Shown: positions 11,879 to 22,297, numbered from the stretch's first letter. The stretch: DNA of 64,000 nucleotides from Fagopyrum homotropicum (GCA_033239125.1 BSWB01000002.1:50503001-50567000), one strand, 5' to 3'. Program-made: numbers and translations. The notes: generated by a model from the letters alone, not told the origin.

Positions 11879-14740
11879 TTATTCGAGTGCGGTAGGCGCA
11901 AACTCCTCAGCTTGGAGTTCCGGCGTATACTTCTTGAGTCGTTGGCCGTTCACCTTAAAACTTCCGCTAGCTTCACCCCATACTTCAACTGCACCATGGG
12001 GGAAAATACGTTTAATTAGAAAAGGTCCGGTCCAACGGGATTTAAGCTTACCTGGAAAGAGGCGAAGTCTTGAATTTAAAAGGAGAACTTGATCTCCTTC
12101 TTTGAAGTCCTTTGGAATGATATGCTTATCATGCCAACGCTTTGCTCTTTCCTTGTAGATCTTGGCGTTTTCATTGGCGTTCAAGCGAAGTTCATCCAGC
12201 TTATTGATGTCTAGGAGACGCTTCTCTCCCGCGTCCTTCATGTTGAAATTCAGCCACTTGATAGCCCAAAACGCTTTGTGCTCCAGCTCCACCGGCAAGT
12301 GACAAGACTTCCCATACACAAGGTTGTATGGTGTGGTTCCTATGGGAGTCTTGTACGCAGTCCGGTACGCCCATAATGCATCATCTAGCTTCAAGGACCA
12401 ATCCTTCCTAGTCCTCGAAACCGTCTTTTCTAGGATTCCCTTGATCTCCCTATTTGAGATCTCAACTTGTCCACTAGTTTGTGGATGATAAGGGGTAGCG
12501 ATCTTGTGAGTAACCCCATACTTAGCTAGAAGAGTTTCAAAGCGACGGGCTATGAAGTGAGAACCTCCATCACTAATGATCGTCCTTGGTGTTCCAAATC
12601 GCGGAAAGATGGTCTTGTTGAAGAACTTAACCACCACCATGGCATCATTTGTGGGAGAGGCAATTGTTTCCACCCATCTAGAAACGTAGTCTACCGCCAA
12701 TAGTATGTATTGGTTTCCACAAGAAGATGGGAATGGTCCCATGAAATCAACTCCCCAAACATCGAAAATCTCCACCTCTTGGATGTTGTTGAGGGGCATC
12801 TCGTTCCTTCTAGAAATATTGCCTGTTCTTTGACAAGCATCGCAGCAAGAAACAAAGGATTGCACATCTCTAAATAAAGTAGGCCAATAGAATCCAGATT
12901 GCAATACCTTTGCGCTAGTCTTGTTCGAACTAGCGTGTCCTCCACAAGGTAGTGAATGACAATGGCGGATGACACTTTGCATCTCAGCTTCCGGCACACA
13001 TCGCCGGATGATGCCATCCGGACCTCTCTTAAAGAGGAGAGGCTCGTTCCAATAGTATTCCCGGACGTCCTTAAAGAACTTCTTCTTTTGTGCGTAGGAT
13101 AATCCGGGCGGTATCTCCTGGCAAACCAAATAGTTAACAAAATCAGCAAACCACAGTTCGTTACCTTTGGAGATCACGTTGATGCACTCCTCTATGATGT
13201 GTAAGTGTTCGTCCGGAAAGGAGTCATCAATGGGTAGATGGTCGTCCCCTAGATGTGTTAGGCGACTCAAATGATCCGCAACAGAATTTTCTGAACCTTT
13301 CTTGTCGCGGATCTCAAGATCAAATTCTTGTAGGAGAAGAATCCATCTAATTAGCCTTGGCTTTGCGTCTTTCTTCGCAAGGAGGTACCGGATCACAGCA
13401 TGATCCGTGTAGACAATCACCTTTGCACCTACAAGATAAGAGCGAAACTTGTCAATAGCGTAGACAATGGCTAGAAACTCTTTCTCTGTAGTGGCGTAGT
13501 TGAGCTGCGCTTCGTCTAGCGTCTTGCTAGCATAGTATATGGCATGGGTTCGCCCCTCCTTTCGTTGTCCAAGAACAGCTCCAATTGCTACGTCACTAGC
13601 GTCGCACATAATCTCAAAGGGGAGAGTCCAATCCGGAGGTTGGATAATAGGTGCTGAAATTAGAGCTTGCCGAATGGTGTTAAACGCATCCAAACATTCC
13701 TGCGAAAACTCAAAAACCGCATCCTTCATCAATAGATTAGTGAGAGGTTTTGATATCTTAGAAAAGTCCTTAATGAAACGTCTATAGAATCCAGCATGTC
13801 CTAGGAAACTTCTTATCCCTTTCACCGAAATTGGGGGAGGAAGTTTCTCTATGGTCTCTATCTTAGCCTTTTCTACCTCTATCCCTCTACTAGAGACTAA
13901 GTGACCTAACACAATTCCTTCCTTAACCATGAATTGACACTTCTCCCAATTAAGAACTAGGTTAGTGTCTTCACATCTTTGCAAAACAAGAGAAAGGTTA
14001 GAAAGGCAATCGTTAAAAGAGGAACCGTATACGGAGAAGTCGTCCATGAAGACTTCCATGATTTCCTCTACGTATTCGGAGAAGATGGCCATCATGCACC
14101 GTTGAAAGGTGGCTAGGGCGTTGCAAAGCCCGAACGACATTCTCCTATAGGCGAACGTACCCCAAGGGCACGTGAATGTGGTCTTCTCTTGATCATCCGG
14201 ATGTATCGGAATCTGAAAGAAACCACTATAACCGTCAAGGTAGCAAAAATGTGAATGTTGTGCTAACCTTTCAAGCATTTGATCGATGAATGGCAATGGA
14301 AAGTGATCCTTCCGCGTTGCGTTGTTGAGCTTGCGGTAGTCTATGCACATCCGCCATCCAGTCACGGTTCGGGTAGGAATGAGTTCGTTGTTCTTGTTGG
14401 TGATGACCGTCATTCCTCCCTTCTTCTGAACTACTTGAACGGGGCTCACCCACTTGCTATCGGAGATAGGATAGATGATACCTGCATCAAGAAGTTTAAG
14501 AATTTCCTTCTTGACAACCTCCTTCATGGTCGGATTCAACCACCTTTGAGGTTGTCTTGAAGTTCTAAAGTCCTCCTCCATTAGTATCTTATGCATGCAT
14601 AGGGAGGGTTTAATTCCTACTAAGTCCTCAATAGTATAGCCTATGGCTTTCCTATGTTTCTTAAGGACAATCATGAGCTGTTCATGTTCATCTATGCTTA
14701 GTTCGGAGCTAACGATAACCGGAAAGGTAGAATTAGATCC
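11879..14740 (-). CDS. B pol: RT, RNase H and integrase (N-terminus lost)
   Basis: The open frame holds the catalytic part of Ty3/gypsy pol. Residues are counted from the internal Met at 14674 (931 residues). RT carries RMCIDYRKLN, YLDGYSGFFQI and the catalytic FMDD (about 209-212). RNase H begins near CDASDVAIGAVLG (about 354). Integrase has an HHCC zinc-binding motif (HCHSLPCGGH...CDACQ, about 570-615) and a D,D35E triad: VDFMGP near 641, ISDGG near 701, GQVEIS Glu near 737. The frame is open upstream to the junction near 14740. There it meets C's 3' region, so the start and the protease-RT linker are missing. Apart from that loss no stop or frameshift is visible, which fits a young insertion. 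The enzymes would make cDNA from element RNA and insert it into chromosomes. Confidence 0.92.
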   Translation of the reverse strand, partial: GSNSTFPVIVSSELSIDEHEQLMIVLKKHRKAIGYTIEDLVGIKPSLCMHKILMEEDFRTSRQPQRWLNPTMKEVVKKEILKLLDAGIIYPISDSKWVSPVQVVQKKGGMTVITNKNNELIPTRTVTGWRMCIDYRKLNNATRKDHFPLPFIDQMLERLAQHSHFCYLDGYSGFFQIPIHPDDQEKTTFTCPWGTFAYRRMSFGLCNALATFQRCMMAIFSEYVEEIMEVFMDDFSVYGSSFNDCLSNLSLVLQRCEDTNLVLNWEKCQFMVKEGIVLGHLVSSRGIEVEKAKIETIEKLPPPISVKGIRSFLGHAGFYRRFIKDFSKISKPLTNLLMKDAVFEFSQECLDAFNTIRQALISAPIIQPPDWTLPFEIMCDASDVAIGAVLGQRKEGRTHAIYYASKTLDEAQLNYATTEKEFLAIVYAIDKFRSYLVGAKVIVYTDHAVIRYLLAKKDAKPRLIRWILLLQEFDLEIRDKKGSENSVADHLSRLTHLGDDHLPIDDSFPDEHLHIIEECINVISKGNELWFADFVNYLVCQEIPPGLSYAQKKKFFKDVREYYWNEPLLFKRGPDGIIRRCVPEAEMQSVIRHCHSLPCGGHASSNKTSAKVLQSGFYWPTLFRDVQSFVSCCDACQRTGNISRRNEMPLNNIQEVEIFDVWGVDFMGPFPSSCGNQYILLAVDYVSRWVETIASPTNDAMVVVKFFNKTIFPRFGTPRTIISDGGSHFIARRFETLLAKYGVTHKIATPYHPQTSGQVEISNREIKGILEKTVSRTRKDWSLKLDDALWAYRTAYKTPIGTTPYNLVYGKSCHLPVELEHKAFWAIKWLNFNMKDAGEKRLLDINKLDELRLNANENAKIYKERAKRWHDKHIIPKDFKEGDQVLLLNSRLRLFPGKLKSRWTGPFLIKRIFPHGAVEVWGEASGSFKVNGQRLKKYTPELQAEEFAPTALE

Positions 14741-14770
14741 AAGGGCTAGAATCCGACCATGAAGAAACGT
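14730..14770. other. Deletion junction joining B pol to C 3' region
   Basis: Up to about 14740 the sequence matches D's pol (around 30690-30700). From about 14763 it matches E's 3' untranslated region (around 54490: GAAACGTGTA...GTGCTAGAATCCGGG). C's 3' LTR, the second copy of its target duplication and B's protease-RT linker are absent. A CAAGGGCT stretch is present here and in E at the matching place, so microhomology may have mediated the join. Confidence 0.8.
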
Positions 14771-15905
14771 GTAGGGTAGGGATGTATGTAAGGTAATGTG
14801 GTGCTAGAATCCGGGAAAAGGATGAACTTCACTTTCACTTTGACTTGCAACATCTTCCACCAATAAGCTTTGCTTATCTCACACTTTTTCTTTTTACTTT
14901 ACTTTTTGGGATGCATGGACAGAGGTGCACAATAACCGAAGCCTAGGAAATCTGCAATCATCAATTTCTTGAGATGCATCAAACCCTTGATGCACATACC
15001 ATGACCCGATAGGAATATCGCTCAATCCGACTTTGGCAAGACACAAACACCCGGCTATGTGAATGGTGCCGAGTTACTCATCTTCATGATTGACTTCCCC
15101 AAACCTATTATTGCTTTCTAACACTTTCACTTCCAGCCCACTTTTCAACTTTAACTTGCTTTCACCACTTCGCTTGCCTCCAAATTCCCGGATAGGTAAA
15201 GGGAGGCAAAATGTATATGAGGGGCTAAGCATGATCAAGAAGAAGAAGAGAGAAGAATGAATTGCCTTGGTCTTTCCAAGAAGAAAGTGAGAGAACTTAA
15301 CCTGCGGTGTCAACCTTCAAATTCAACATAATTTGGATAAAAACAAAGTATTAAACATGCCAATAATTTCAAACAAAGCATTTAGCAACTTAAACATATC
15401 ATAAAACCTTTCAAACACATAAAGAATTTAAAACCAGTAGGTAAACAAGATCTTCACTGAGATCATATCCAGATAAGTAACAAAAATTCGCTTTCGAAAA
15501 CTCTCAGTTAACACCACCTCGGTCGAGGTGTTCTTGGTTCAACCGAGGTGAATCACCTCGTTCGGCCAGAATCTCCCCGGTCGAGGTCAAAAAATTTTTT
15601 TTATATACCCCTTTTTTTTTTTTTTCAGTTTCGACGTTTTTCTCAATCAAATAACCTGTAAGTATGCATGTAATATCAGATAATCATATAAAGGCAAATG
15701 AAGCATAAATATGAAAATATCCGATAAATAAAATACATCATAAGTGTCGAATACATCAAGTAGTCACGTAGTCAAATAATACAGACAAATACCCCATACT
15801 TGAGATACACTGTCCCAGTGGGTATAATAAAAGTCTAAAACAGGAGAACTCACCGGATAAGAGCCGAACTGCATAAAAAATATAATAAAGAAACCCTGCA
15901 GCTCC
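14741..15905 (-). other. C 3' untranslated region
   Basis: No gene. It contains the conserved block at 15011-15095 (also in B and E) and a cluster of CACCTCGGTCGAGGTG motifs (exact at 15525-15540, with variants to 15590). Confidence 0.7.
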
Positions 15906-17300
15906 TCAGTAGTCCTGATCCGGCGGTGGTGGTGGTATGTAGGGGAACTGAGTCGGATCATAGGGATGGCCCATGATACGCTCAAACTGTAGCTGAGCCA
16001 TCATGTGCTGATGATGCTGCCGCTCCTGCATCTCGCGGATATCCAGCGAAAGTGCAGCATATGAGTCGATAACCTGATCTGTCAGGTCATCGATCCGTCG
16101 GTGTGCAGCTCTGTCCCTCACTCCACGCCTCCTGCGTCCAGCAGGTCTGACTGGAGATGTCGCGGCTGGCGCCGGCTCAGTGTCCTCCTCATCATCTAAA
16201 TCAATAATAGGTGGCGCGCTCGTCCCAGCTGTATCTGTCCCTGTGTCCATTGGGACGCCACCTCCTCTCTCATCCACTGTCTCATCATCGTCGTCATCCT
16301 CATCCTCAGCCTCAGCAGGGGCAGCTGCTGCCTCTCTATGATCCTCCATGAGTGTATCCCAAGCAGTCTGCCAGAAATGCGGATCAAAGATTGTGAACTG
16401 CGCAGACCAGCGGATGCCCTGAGGTGCAGTCCGCTCCCAAGGCATGGCGACGTATGGAGTGGTCAAACCACGGGGAACTAGAATCCTCCGTGTGATCATC
16501 TCCTGCAATCCCAGCGGCTTCGGAGCCGCCGCCAATGTACAAACGCTGAGGTCCATCCCGTGGTAAGTGGCGATGTGGGTGACTAGACCTCCACAGCAAA
16601 TATCTCCCTTCGCCTTGGCCTTGATCCTATGCAGATCCTCTGCAAGGAGCAAGCCAAAGTCTGGGAAGCCTCCTGTAACCATGCAATAGAGGCTGAAGAG
16701 CTCACCCTGTCTGATCTTCTGGGGCGTCTCCGTACGCGCCAGAAGTGTCTCACTGAAGATCCCGTGGGCAAGTCTGAAGGCTGGGTGAAAGATGACCTTC
16801 TCCCTGGAATCTCCAGGGCGCCATCTGTCTGCATGTGTAGTAATGTGGGCTATCTGTCCCCAGAACTCCCTAGCTACGGATCGGGAGGGGAAGTCTACAG
16901 CAGTGGGGTCAGGAAAGCCAAAGATCTCTCTCCAAACCTCTAAAGGAACGATGAAGTTCCGGCTCATCAGCCGGTACTTCACAGACCGCTCTGTGGGAAG
17001 GTAGGAGAAGGAGCTAACAAACTCGAGTGTCGGCTCTAAGTAGGCTGGGGCTCGGATCTCAGTGAACTGATCTAGCCCCACTGTAGCAATCATCCTCCTA
17101 AGGTCAGCATCTAAACCTAGGCAGTCAAAAGCGGACACATCCAGAAATCGTGGTGCGATGACTGGACGGTCAGCTATCCTCTCATAGTCTACCCGGCATC
17201 TCTCGTGGATAGCCGGGCGGTAGGGACGGGATGAGGAAGGAGAAGGGGAAGGGGAGGATCTGTCTCTCAGAGCTAAACGGCGATCTGAACTCATCTTCAA
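15906..17300 (-). CDS. Extra ORF after pol in C (Athila ORF-1-like), intact
   Basis: A 464-residue open frame starts at ATG 17300. In order it shows a short basic/Ser-Pro N-terminus; the core from about residue 45 (PVIAPRFLDVSAFDCLG, a LEVWREIFGFPD segment near 130, LARTETPQKIRQGELFSLYCM near 200, CCGGLVTHIA near 240); a very acidic run with five Asp in a row (about 335-345); a basic RPAGRRRRGVRDR patch; a probable helical stretch rich in Gln and His; and the tail YIPPPPPDQDY. It aligns along its length with the B and D copies and with F's broken version. There is no membrane segment, so calling it envelope is not justified by sequence. Athila-family ORFs of this type have no proven function; nucleic-acid or capsid association would be a guess. 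Confidence 0.8.
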   Translation of the reverse strand: MKMSSDRRLALRDRSSPSPSPSSSRPYRPAIHERCRVDYERIADRPVIAPRFLDVSAFDCLGLDADLRRMIATVGLDQFTEIRAPAYLEPTLEFVSSFSYLPTERSVKYRLMSRNFIVPLEVWREIFGFPDPTAVDFPSRSVAREFWGQIAHITTHADRWRPGDSREKVIFHPAFRLAHGIFSETLLARTETPQKIRQGELFSLYCMVTGGFPDFGLLLAEDLHRIKAKAKGDICCGGLVTHIATYHGMDLSVCTLAAAPKPLGLQEMITRRILVPRGLTTPYVAMPWERTAPQGIRWSAQFTIFDPHFWQTAWDTLMEDHREAAAAPAEAEDEDDDDDETVDERGGGVPMDTGTDTAGTSAPPIIDLDDEEDTEPAPAATSPVRPAGRRRRGVRDRAAHRRIDDLTDQVIDSYAALSLDIREMQERQHHQHMMAQLQFERIMGHPYDPTQFPYIPPPPPDQDY

Positions 17301-18089
17301 AACACACTGTCAGACTACCTCGGTCGACTGACAAATACCAAGAATCACCTCGACCGAGGTGCAGAGCGACTGGACCGAGGCGAAGACAGTTCGATTTCCA
17401 CTCTCTGAATTTCAGTTCTTTTCCCCCAAAAATCACTACCGATGCTTCCTAAGGGGTACTTAAGGATTTCCTCAACAGAATCAAGGGCAACCAAAGCCCA
17501 ATATGCAGTAAACGAGCGAGTTAGGGTTTTCGAACGTTTTTACCTCGTTTCGGTCGAAACGCTCAAATTTCCTGCAGATTTGTAGTAGCAATCGACTCCT
17601 CTACTCTTTAATCGCGGTTTGGAAGCAGAAATCTTCGAAAACGAGCGAGAGACGAAGGAGAGCGAGGTACTTCTGTTCGCCGCGGTCGAGGAGAGTAAAA
17701 AAAAAAAAAAACGAAACTGTAATTTTTTTTCTTTTTATACTGTTACTGGATCTGCTGTCACCTCGGTCGAGATGGTCTCGACTGGCCCGAGGTGGTATGG
17801 ACCGAGGTGGTTCTGCAGAAACCCTAGTCGCCTCGGTTGCCTCAAGAATCAACTCGGTCGAGGTGCTCTGACAGTGACCGAGGTGCTTCTGTCTTCTCTG
17901 AATCTCGAACTTCTTTCCTTCCAGATGTGCTCCTTCCTGTTGTCTGTCCAGAACGCCAAAAACAAAGCAAAGCAAAGCAAAAACAAAAACTATCTAAGCT
18001 AGACTAGAAAACGGGAAAGAAGAGTAATACCTTGGGTTGCCTCCCAAGAAGCGCTTGATTTAAGGTCGCTAGCTGGACCATAATGCGTC
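17301..18089 (-). other. C spacer between integrase and extra ORF
   Basis: No coding frame is supported. It holds repeated CTCGGTCGAG-type motifs (around 17315-17385 and 17760-17885) in paired arrangement: a full motif, a 10-25 bp spacer, then an ACCGAGGTG half motif. An A-run lies at about 17699-17711. Confidence 0.65.
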
Positions 18090-21000
18090 TCAAAGGAGGT
18101 AGATTGGTGCAACCTCCTCAACCGGCGTTTCCGGTTGGTACTTCTTAAGTCTATGACCGTTGACCTTGAAGCTTCCGCTAGTTTCGCCCCATATCTCAAC
18201 TGCACCATGAGGGAAAACATGTTTCACAACATAAGGTCCGGTCCATCTAGATTTCAACTTACCTGGAAAAAGACGGAGGCGGGAGTTGAAGAGTAGAACT
18301 AAATCTCCCTCGTTAAGCTCCTTTGGAACGATACGCTTGTCATGCCATCTCTTCGTCCTTTCCTTGTAGATTTTGGCATTCTCATAGGCGTTTAGACGCA
18401 GCTCTTCCAGCTCGTTAAGTTCCAAAAGTCGTTTCTCACCAGCCTCCTTGATATCAAAGTTCAACCATTTGATAGCCCAATACGCCTTGTGCTCCAATTC
18501 AACGGGCAAATGGCAAGACTTCCCATATACCAAATTATAAGGGGTGGTACCTATGGGAGTCTTGAATGCTGTCCTGTACGCCCAAAGAGCATCGTCCAAT
18601 TTCATGGACCAATCCTTCCTCGTTCTAGAGACGGTCTTCTCCAAAATTGCCTTGATTTCTCTATTCGAGATCTCGACCTGTCCACTAGTTTGAGGGTGAT
18701 AAGCGGTTGATACTTTGTGGGTTACCCCATACTTCGATAGAAGTGCTTTAAACTTCCTGTTGATGAAATGCGTTCCTCCATCGCTGATGATGATGCGTGG
18801 AGTTCCAAATCGTGGAAAGATAGTTCTATTCAAGAACTTCACAACCACCTTGGCGTCGTTAGTGGGGGAAGCAATGGCTTCAACCCATCTAGAGACGTAA
18901 TCAACGGCAAGGAGAATGTAGAGGTTTCCTCCGGAGGATGGGAAAGGTCCCATGAAGTCAATCCCCCATACATCAAAGATTTCCACTTCTTGGATGTTGT
19001 TAAGTGGCATTTCGTTCCTTCTTGATAGGTTCCCTGTTCTTTGGCATGCATCACAAGAAACAACAAAAGATTGCACATCCTTAAATAATGTAGGCCAAAA
19101 GAAACCGGAACGCAATACCTTAGCACATGTTTTATCGGTGCTAGCATGTCCTCCGCAAGGAAGTGAATGACAATGCCTTATGACGCTATTAACTTCATCT
19201 TCCGGAATGCACCTTCGAAGCATCCCATCCGGTCCGCGCTTGAACAGCAGCGGCTCATCCCAGTAGTAATGTCGTACTTCCTTGAAGAATCTCTTCTTTT
19301 GAGAGTACGTCAATCCGGGCGGTATTTCCTGGCAAACAAGATAATTCACAATATCAGCATACCAAGGACCTTTATTATCAGAAAGTTGGTGGAGGGAATG
19401 ATCCGCCAACTGTGGGTGAATGTCAGAGAAGGGAGTAGAGAAATTGTTATTCTCAGCAATCTCAGTTGACATCGTCTCGCTATCGACCTCGGTCGAGGCG
19501 CAGAGGCGTTGACCGAGGTGTTCTTCAGACGCCTCGCTCCGTCCAGAAGGTGCCTCGGTCGAGATACTTCTACTGGAACCGAGACTGGAGATCTTCGTTT
19601 CTTGGACTAGCTTCTCAGTTATAGCTCCTGGATCTTCTTCCAGTGCCTTCAAGCTCCGTATATCTGCATCACAAGAAGCATCTATACCTTCCTCCATTAA
19701 ACTGAAGCTAATAACTCTTTCGAGTGGATCATTAATAAGGATAGAGCTCACCAATTCTCTTGATTCTTCTTCATCGTAGATGTTGAAGATATCATCAGTT
19801 AGTTGCTCCCCTTTCATGGCTGCAAGTAGTGCGAACTCCACCTCATCGCCACCAACGTTGAATTTCAACTTGGCGTTCTTGCAATCCACATTGCAACCCG
19901 AAGTTGCTAGAAATGGCCTCCCGAGAATGATAGGAACAGGGTAATCTGCGGGAATGTCAAGTACGACAAAATCTATAGGTAGATAGAAGTTACCTAACTT
20001 GACCGGAACGTCCTCCAAAATGCCCACGGGATGGGTGATGGAGCGATCCGCCATGTAAAGTCGAATCTTGACCGGCTTGGGCTCTCCAAGACCGATCTTA
20101 GTGCATAGCTCCAGCGGGATGATACTCACGCTGGCTCCTAGATCACAAAGGGCTTCACAAGTGACATCCCCGACTTGAATGGGGATGCAAAATGAGCCGG
20201 GATCTCTCAACTTAGGTGGCATCTTTTCCTTCATGATCTTGATAAGCTCCGAAGATTTAGATGTCATCCTAACTTCACCAACATCCTCCAGTTTCCTCTT
20301 CCTTGATAAGATCTCTTTTAAGAATTTCCCATAGGCGGGCATACCTAAAATAGCATCAAGGAAAGGAATATTAATATGTAGCTTATTCATCAAGTCAAGA
20401 AACTTACCAAAGTGCTTGTCAAGATGTGCTCTGGCTCTGGACTGAGGGAATGGAAGTGGTGGTTTATATGCAGGAGGTGGAACATAAGTTTCTGTCGTTC
20501 CTCCTGCTTTCTGTTGCGCCGCCTCGGTTGGCATCTCGGTCGAGGTGTTCTTCGACTGGATCTGGACCGAGGTGGTCTGCGTCGAGCGAGGTACTGGATC
20601 TGCAGTTTTGAGTCCACTCCTCGTCGTTATGGCCATGCACTGGCCCTTAGGGTTAGTTTCCGTCTTTGCTGGAAGCTTCCCCGGATCTCTTGGCGCTTCA
20701 TTCGCCCTATTAGCAAGTTGTTGTTCGAAGGACTTTTGGGCCCTCGAAAATGAAGTCATAGAATTCTCCATAGCACTAAGCTTGATCAAGATTGCCTCCA
20801 GGACTGCGTCCTTCTTTTCCGGCTGAGACGAACTTGATCCTTGCCCTTGGCTTTTCAATGGAGTAGAAGAAGAAGAAGGAGAAGAGAGGAAAGGGTTAGA
20901 GGAATCATTAGAGTTGGGGTTTGAGTGGTTGTTACCGTGATTTTGGTTATTCGCCCTCCAATTGTTGCTATTGGATCCTCTATTGTTGTTGTTGTAGTTA

Positions 21001-22229
21001 TTGTTTCGGGGTCCGTTGTTGTTGTTACGGTACCCGTTATTGTTGTTGTTGTTCCTTTGCCCTTGCTCTTCCTTCTTAGTTTGAGCCATCAAGAGCTCCT
21101 TTAATTGCTTCACGTCGTTCTTCAAGGACGTGAGTTGGTTGTTGTTGGGTTGAGTCTCTTGAAAGTTGACTCTTTTAACTCCACCTTCAGCTCCTTGGTG
21201 GGTGTATTTCTCCATGTGCAAGGCTTGCTTCTCAATGAAGTCCCAGGCCTCGTCAACCGCCATGTCCATGAAGGTACCGGCGGAGAGTAGTTGGAGATTG
21301 AACTGGGTGCTTCCGTCCAGCCCTTTGAAGTAGATCTCCAACAACTCGATCTTTGGAATCCCATGATGTGGGCAATCCAAAAGGATATCCTTGAACCGCT
21401 CCCAAGATTTGGACAAGCTCTCCTTGTCCTTCATGATGAAAGCATTGATCTTCCCCCTCATTTCAGCGGTCTTCGAGGGTGGAAAGAATTTGGTCAAGAA
21501 TTCCGTAGTCATCTCTTCCCATGTGCTAATTTTTCCTGGAGGGAGAGATTGATACCAAGTAAGAGCTCTATCTTTTAAAGAAAAGTAGAAAGGTCTTAGC
21601 TTGTAGTTGTTGTTCTCAATTCTGGATGGTCGCAAGGTTTCCATCAAGATCTCGTAGTTTTGAAGATGTTGATGCGGCGACTCCTTCTCTAGTCCTCCGA
21701 ATTGACATTGGCGAATCATGGCTAGAACTTGCGGTCGAAGTTCATAGTCATGATCCGCTAGATCTCCTAGGTTCACTCCTGGACGCCTCAGTTGTTGATT
21801 AGGGTCCATCCTTTGACCTAGAGTTTGTGGAATTCCTGCAAGAAGAACATCTCGGACTGGCATCCGAGGTGGAAGTACCTCGGCCGGGGCATCGGGTACT
21901 GGAATCTGCCTCGGTCGAGGATCAACTACTGGATCCTCCCTCGGTCGAAGTAGAATCTGGTCCCGAATGGCTGCAATCTCAGCTTCGATTGCTGCAGTCC
22001 TGGCATGATTCTCTTCTTTTTCTTGCCTTAGCTCTTCTTTACTGAGACGTAGCAGCTCCTGCGTCTCTCTTAATTGGGCCGCAAGATCGCGATCGTCTTG
22101 TTGGGCCATCTTCGCTTCTCTTAAGCGTCGCTTGTATGTCTTTTCTGGTTCGGGATCGTAAGGAACGATTTCCTTCCCAGTGCGGGTTCTTCGCATATAC
22201 CTAAGAAAGAACCTGCGAAAGTCACTCAA
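18090..22229 (-). CDS. C gag-protease-integrase polyprotein lacking RT and RNase H
   Basis: One open frame of 1379 residues starts at ATG 22229, about 70 bp after the PBS. In order: a charged coiled-coil-like N-terminus (about 30-95); the retrotransposon gag core (about 165-380, with PHQHLQNYEILMETL, LTWYQSLPPGK, FLTKFFPPSKTAEMRGKINAF); an Asn-rich tract (about 395-450) where a zinc knuckle might be expected; the aspartic protease (CDLGASVSIIP, catalytic Asp about 696; IILGRPFLAT near 765); and a linker of CTCGGTCGAG-encoded STE repeats. The frame then passes straight to the segment that follows RNase H in B and D (YADIVNYLVCQEIPPGL). Integrase follows with HHCC (about 1020), Asp about 1089, Asp about 1149 and Glu about 1185 (D,D35E kept). 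About 500 residues of RT-RNase H are missing with the frame preserved. The product could form particles and integrate DNA but could not make cDNA itself. Confidence 0.9.
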   Translation of the reverse strand: MSDFRRFFLRYMRRTRTGKEIVPYDPEPEKTYKRRLREAKMAQQDDRDLAAQLRETQELLRLSKEELRQEKEENHARTAAIEAEIAAIRDQILLRPREDPVVDPRPRQIPVPDAPAEVLPPRMPVRDVLLAGIPQTLGQRMDPNQQLRRPGVNLGDLADHDYELRPQVLAMIRQCQFGGLEKESPHQHLQNYEILMETLRPSRIENNNYKLRPFYFSLKDRALTWYQSLPPGKISTWEEMTTEFLTKFFPPSKTAEMRGKINAFIMKDKESLSKSWERFKDILLDCPHHGIPKIELLEIYFKGLDGSTQFNLQLLSAGTFMDMAVDEAWDFIEKQALHMEKYTHQGAEGGVKRVNFQETQPNNNQLTSLKNDVKQLKELLMAQTKKEEQGQRNNNNNNGYRNNNNGPRNNNYNNNNRGSNSNNWRANNQNHGNNHSNPNSNDSSNPFLSSPSSSSTPLKSQGQGSSSSQPEKKDAVLEAILIKLSAMENSMTSFSRAQKSFEQQLANRANEAPRDPGKLPAKTETNPKGQCMAITTRSGLKTADPVPRSTQTTSVQIQSKNTSTEMPTEAAQQKAGGTTETYVPPPAYKPPLPFPQSRARAHLDKHFGKFLDLMNKLHINIPFLDAILGMPAYGKFLKEILSRKRKLEDVGEVRMTSKSSELIKIMKEKMPPKLRDPGSFCIPIQVGDVTCEALCDLGASVSIIPLELCTKIGLGEPKPVKIRLYMADRSITHPVGILEDVPVKLGNFYLPIDFVVLDIPADYPVPIILGRPFLATSGCNVDCKNAKLKFNVGGDEVEFALLAAMKGEQLTDDIFNIYDEEESRELVSSILINDPLERVISFSLMEEGIDASCDADIRSLKALEEDPGAITEKLVQETKISSLGSSRSISTEAPSGRSEASEEHLGQRLCASTEVDSETMSTEIAENNNFSTPFSDIHPQLADHSLHQLSDNKGPWYADIVNYLVCQEIPPGLTYSQKKRFFKEVRHYYWDEPLLFKRGPDGMLRRCIPEDEVNSVIRHCHSLPCGGHASTDKTCAKVLRSGFFWPTLFKDVQSFVVSCDACQRTGNLSRRNEMPLNNIQEVEIFDVWGIDFMGPFPSSGGNLYILLAVDYVSRWVEAIASPTNDAKVVVKFLNRTIFPRFGTPRIIISDGGTHFINRKFKALLSKYGVTHKVSTAYHPQTSGQVEISNREIKAILEKTVSRTRKDWSMKLDDALWAYRTAFKTPIGTTPYNLVYGKSCHLPVELEHKAYWAIKWLNFDIKEAGEKRLLELNELEELRLNAYENAKIYKERTKRWHDKRIVPKELNEGDLVLLFNSRLRLFPGKLKSRWTGPYVVKHVFPHGAVEIWGETSGSFKVNGHRLKKYQPETPVEEVAPIYLL

Positions 22230-22297
22230 GTAGAGTGGTTAGACAAAACGGGGCAAATGCCCCAAGAGCAAACCGTACCGGCTCGGTCTAGACCAAG

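Noticed and set aside
15906..17300. Envelope glycoprotein
   Set aside because: The position fits an env-like gene, but no signal peptide, membrane span or glycoprotein-like features are visible.
20390..20830. Several plus-strand frames of 60-113 residues across C's ORF
   Set aside because: They are antisense shadows of the gag-protease frame.
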